From assembly GCA_009772895.1 (NCBI GenBank), contig WOUP01000011.1, positions 40,102 to 104,101 on the forward strand: 64,000 bases of DNA. The letters run 5' to 3'. The translations under genes and the position numbers were made by a program. How positions within the stretch are numbered: the stretch's first letter is position 1; every line of letters begins with the position of its first letter. This stretch comes from Puniceicoccaceae bacterium 5H. GTDB taxonomy: Bacteria; Verrucomicrobiota; Verrucomicrobiia; Opitutales; Oceanipulchritudinaceae. A model generated the notes under the pieces. That model ran no database searches. It was given only the letters and a program-made list of their open reading frames with translations, and was not told the origin of the DNA. This document shows positions 60,359 to 64,000 of this stretch, in pieces.

Positions 60359-63300
60359 AGTCTGCCTTCGTCAGAAGTGGAATCAAGGCAAAGCCTGCGC
60401 TTGCGTCTCGTGCGCTTGGCGGGTAGTCTGCCTTCGTCAGAAGTGGAATCAAGGCAAAGCTCTGCCTACGCAATCCTCGTCGAGGCAACGAGTCTGCCTT
60501 CGTCAGAAGTGGAATCAAGGCAAAGCACGCCGTCGGTATCCTTGCCGCGATAGGTCAGTCTGCCTTCGTCAGAAGTGGAATCAAGGCAAAGCTCCCGGTG
60601 GTCGCGGGACTGCCTCCATGTAGTCTGCCTTCGTCAGAAGTGGAATCAAGGCAAAGCGCTCGTGTCCGCAGGGGCTGCCGCGTGGGTAGTCTGCCTTCGT
60701 CAGAAGTGGAATCAAGGCAAAGCGACAATGCGGAGCGCTTGTTTTTGCGCTGGAGTCTGCCTTCGTCAGAAGTGGAATCAAGGCAAAGCCTCTCGCAGGT
60801 AGGCCGAGATGATCCTACTAGTCTGCCTTCGTCAGAAGTGGAATCAAGGCAAAGCTACAAAGGTCTACACCAATGTATCTCGATAGTCTGCCTTCGTCAG
60901 AAGTGGAATCAAGGCAAAGCAATGAACCGTCGGAAGCCTCAGTGCCTCCGAGTCTGCCTTCGTCAGAAGTGGAATCAAGGCAAAGCCTGCAAAAATCGTG
61001 GTCGCTTGCGCTGGCGAGTCTGCCTTCGTCAGAAGTGGAATCAAGGCAAAGCGCGGAAGCCAAACTCGACGTTGCCCCAGTTAGTCTGCCTTCGTCAGAA
61101 GTGGAATCAAGGCAAAGCTGCCCGGCACCGCGCTCATGAGGGTCTTTCAGTCTGCCTTCGTCAGAAGTGGAATCAAGGCAAAGCCATAGACCCGTGAACC
61201 TGCGGCCGATATTTAGTCTGCCTTCGTCAGAAGTGGAATCAAGGCAAAGCCACCTGCGCATCGGCACGCCAAGCACTGCCAGTCTGCCTTCGTCAGAAGT
61301 GGAATCAAGGCAAAGCCGAGATATACGGTGCGCGCTCCGCCCTTGAAGTCTGCCTTCGTCAGAAGTGGAATCAAGGCAAAGCACCAAACGGGCCGCCGAA
61401 ATGGAGCGCAGCAGTCTGCCTTCGTCAGAAGTGGAATCAAGGCAAAGCAGGCGGGCGCGGATGTCGTCAGGCGTTTCGAGTCTGCCTTCGTCAGAAGTGG
61501 AATCAAGGCAAAGCGATCCAGCGTTGCTCCGTACAGTTTGTCCAGTCTGCCTTCGTCAGAAGTGGAATCAAGGCAAAGCAGACGCGGCGGGCCTGTAGAT
61601 GGCGGTTGAAGTCTGCCTTCGTCAGAAGTGGAATCAAGGCAAAGCCAGCACGCCGGAGTCCGCAGCGCCATCAAGAGTCTGCCTTCGTCAGAAGTGGAAT
61701 CAAGGCAAAGCCGCGCCGGTGACTGGATAGCTCATTGACTCAGTCTGCCTTCGTCAGAAGTGGAATCAAGGCAAAGCGTGGATGCATCGGTGCTGACGGC
61801 AGCTTGAAGTCTGCCTTCGTCAGAAGTGGAATCAAGGCAAAGCACCAAAATCAGCGCATCGCTTGACCAGTTCAGTCTGCCTTCGTCAGAAGTGGAATCA
61901 AGGCAAAGCCGAGGAAATCTCCACTCCATCATAGGCATAGTCTGCCTTCGTCAGAAGTGGAATCAAGGCAAAGCGGAACCACAAGCCAAGATTTGCACCG
62001 TAAAAGTCTGCCTTCGTCAGAAGTGGAATCAAGGCAAAGCACATCGGCGGGCCTCCACTGGAACGGTAGGAGTCTGCCTTCGTCAGAAGTGGAATCAAGG
62101 CAAAGCAAGATTGAACCAGTCGAAAACACCATCAATAGTCTGCCTTCGTCAGAAGTGGAATCAAGGCAAAGCGGCAAAGGCGTCCTGGATCGGGTCAGCA
62201 AAAGTCTGCCTTCGTCAGAAGTGGAATCAAGGCAAAGCAGTAGGGGGAAGCGCATGACTTCCCCGGGGAGTCTGCCTTCGTCAGAAGTGGAATCAAGGCA
62301 AAGCAGGGGCCGAAGGCGTCGCATTCAGCGGCGTAGTCTGCCTTCGTCAGAAGTGGAATCAAGGCAAAGCTCAGTTTGCCATCCATGGTAAACGCGGGTG
62401 AGTCTGCCTTCGTCAGAAGTGGAATCAAGGCAAAGCGCGCTGGTGGACGGGCACGCAGCCGGTGACAGTCTGCCTTCGTCAGAAGTGGAATCAAGGCAAA
62501 GCTATGTCATACCGTTTGGCGTCCGAATCGAAGTCTGCCTTCGTCAGAAGTGGAATCAAGGCAAAGCCATTCCAATCATCAAGCGTTACACTGTTGAGTC
62601 TGCCTTCGTCAGAAGTGGAATCAAGGCAAAGCCCGATTGACGATTTCGTAGACGCGATCCCAGTCTGCCTTCGTCAGAAGTGGAATCAAGGCAAAGCACA
62701 AGTGCGATACAGCCAGCAAGCCCAGCGAGTCTGCCTTCGTCAGAAGTGGAATCAAGGCAAAGCCCCTACTACCCCACGAAGCGCGCCGCCGAGAGTCTGC
62801 CTTCGTCAGAAGTGGAATCAAGGCAAAGCTGCGATCAATAGCGCGATCCAAAGCATGAGAGTCTGCCTTCGTCAGAAGTGGAATCAAGGCAAAGCTGCTC
62901 TCTCGAGTGCGAGACGAGATAATGGAGTCTGCCTTCGTCAGAAGTGGAATCAAGGCAAAGCGTGTTTTACGGTGATCCGGATTTGCCTGAGAGTCTGCCT
63001 TCGTCAGAAGTGGAATCAAGGCAAAGCTCGCCTGATGGTCAGGAGTTCTCCGCGATGAGTCTGCCTTCGTCAGAAGTGGAATCAAGGCAAAGCAATATTG
63101 GCAATTACTACATCGTGACCGTAGTCTGCCTTCGTCAGAAGTGGAATCAAGGCAAAGCAAGGAGGTGCGGTGCTGCACGCCAACGCATAGTCTGCCTTCG
63201 TCAGAAGTGGAATCAAGGCAAAGCGGAACTTATGCGCAGGTCAGCTCGCGCTTAGTCTGCCTTCGTCAGAAGTGGAATCAAGGCAAAGCTAATCGGAATC

Positions 63301-63882
63301 GGAATGTTTGCTGGAGGTAAGTCTGCCTTCGTCAGAAGTGGAATCAAGGCAAAGCGCAAACCCTGCTGGGCGACAATGGCTCTCAGTCTGCCTTCGTCAG
63401 AAGTGGAATCAAGGCAAAGCATCCAATCATACGGCATCATCAGAGAAGATAGTCTGCCTTCGTCAGAAGTGGAATCAAGGCAAAGCTTTTAGAAGTAATA
63501 GCCCTGCGGTTAGATAAGTCTGCCTTCGTCAGAAGTGGAATCAAGGCAAAGCGCAGCAATTGCGTTGGTGCGCGTGCGGATGAGTCTGCCTTCGTCAGAA
63601 GTGGAATCAAGGCAAAGCAGCAGGCGCTTATGAAAGTGCTTCTCACGCAGTCTGCCTTCGTCAGAAGTGGAATCAAGGCAAAGCCTCAAGCAGGCAATCG
63701 AACGCATCAGCCATAGTCTGCCTTCGTCAGAAGTGGAATCAAGGCAAAGCCGTTCGGGCTCGCGATCCACACCAGCTGGCAGTCTGCCTTCGTCAGAAGT
63801 GGAATCAAGGCAAAGCAATCGACGATATAGGCTGATCCAGGCTCGCAGTCTGCCTTCGTCAGAAGTGGAATCAAGGCAAAGC
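60359..63882 (-). CRISPR. CRISPR array, 54 repeats of 36 bp, 53 spacers of 29-30 nt
   Basis: Repeats begin AGTCTGCCTTCGTCAG and end CAAGGCAAAGC on the plus strand; all 54 look identical. The first is at 60359-60394, the last at 63847-63882. Forty-three spacers are 30 nt and ten are 29 nt, giving periods of 66 and 65. The anti-repeat of the tracrRNA pairs with the other strand's repeat 5' end (GCTTTGCC...), so crRNAs are read on the minus strand, opposite to cas9-cas1-cas2. Inner TGCCTT/AAGGCA gives a weak hairpin. No degenerate repeat marks either end. A 32-bp gap separates it from cas2. Confidence 0.98.
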
Positions 63883-63913
63883 TGATACCGATGCCACCGC
63901 ACTAGAAGCGGTT
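63883..63913. other. Junction between the array and the adjoining IS element
   Basis: After the last full repeat, about 22-30 nt of spacer-like sequence runs into GAAGCGGTTTCAAAAC, which looks like an IS5-type end, preceded by CTA. There is no following repeat. Either an IS inserted in a spacer or at the leader-repeat border, or the array ends here. The window stops before the other end of the element. Confidence 0.5.
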
Positions 63914-64000
63914 TCAAAACGTCATCCTGCGCATGGTTAGCATAATGCAGGCGATCATGAAGAAGGCATGGTATAGGTGCAGGTGGTGCTCGTGGCGCAC
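63914..64000 (-). CDS. Transposase C-terminus (IS5-like), cut by window edge
   Basis: The minus-strand frame entering at the window edge reads RHEHHLHLYHAFFMIACIML then TMRRMTF and a TGA at 63916-63914. An ending with a helix such as YHAFFMIACIMLTMRR is typical of IS5-family transposase tails. It starts only 31 bp beyond the last repeat. The family call rests on 28 residues. Confidence 0.55.
   Translation of the reverse strand: MRHEHHLHLYHAFFMIACIMLTMRRMTF

Noticed and set aside
60575..63917. Many open frames on both strands across the array, encoding repeated peptides such as SLPSSEVESRQS and LCLDSTSDEGRL
   Set aside because: They are translations of the 36-bp repeats. The 66-nt period is a multiple of three, so frames stay open by design of the array and do not indicate genes.
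55443..64000. csn2 or cas4 as an added type II adaptation gene
   Set aside because: No open frame between or around cas9, cas1, cas2 and the array fits; the locus is II-C.

Overview
The window is a GC-rich, densely packed bacterial chromosome segment. It most likely comes from a verrucomicrobial organism of the Opitutia/Puniceicoccales type. The pointers are two PEP-CTERM proteins (tails VPEP..RRRRQ and VPEP..RRRRA), PL11 rhamnogalacturonan lyases with DNRLRE and fibronectin III modules, DUF2959, DUF445 and ligase-associated exonuclease genes, and hairpin repeat elements built on TAGCCGGTGGTTGAG. The lineage is inferred from gene content only; there is no rRNA in the window.

Layout. 1-3.8 kb: a drug-efflux operon on the minus strand (TetR regulator, outer membrane factor, membrane fusion protein, RND pump cut by the window edge). 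3.8-4.7 kb: a complete 878-bp IS5-family (IS427-like) element with a frameshifted transposase. 4.7-22 kb: housekeeping genes, namely a DUF255 thioredoxin-domain protein, ligase-associated exonuclease, DUF445, an orphan antitoxin-like regulator, DUF3108, glycogen phosphorylase, a four-PAS hybrid histidine kinase, MutL, a TPR membrane protein, ATP-dependent DNA ligase and a DUF2959 lipoprotein. 22-26 kb: a PEP-CTERM protein, a secreted nuclease and a cupin. 26-34 kb: an FAD-linked oxidase, an NDH-2/cNMP/CBS fusion, a rhodanese-SufE pair and a sodium symporter.

34.7-43.3 kb is a polysaccharide-degradation island. Two long PL11 rhamnogalacturonan lyases, each ending in a dockerin-like double repeat, flank a small PEP-CTERM protein whose body looks like a cohesin domain. 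The second lyase is interrupted by one in-frame TAA. Both lyases share an upstream 17-nt motif and closely similar terminators. The layout suggests surface tethering of the lyase by a cohesin-dockerin pair anchored through the exosortase route (inference).

43.3-55.4 kb: MgtE, an isochorismatase-like hydrolase, a metallophosphatase, a YhaM-like HD nuclease, an inositol-monophosphatase-family enzyme, a coiled-coil protein, an MpaB-type oxygenase, IspA plus a HigA antitoxin, small membrane and zinc-ribbon proteins, and a CE2/SGNH esterase.

55.5-64 kb is a compact type II-C CRISPR-Cas locus: a divergent tracrRNA with its own terminator, cas9 (1,099 aa), cas1, cas2, and an array of 54 apparently identical 36-bp repeats with 29-30-nt spacers. 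The anti-repeat shows that the crRNAs are transcribed on the minus strand, opposite to cas9-cas1-cas2. The distal end of the array runs directly into the 3' end of a second transposase, which leaves the window.
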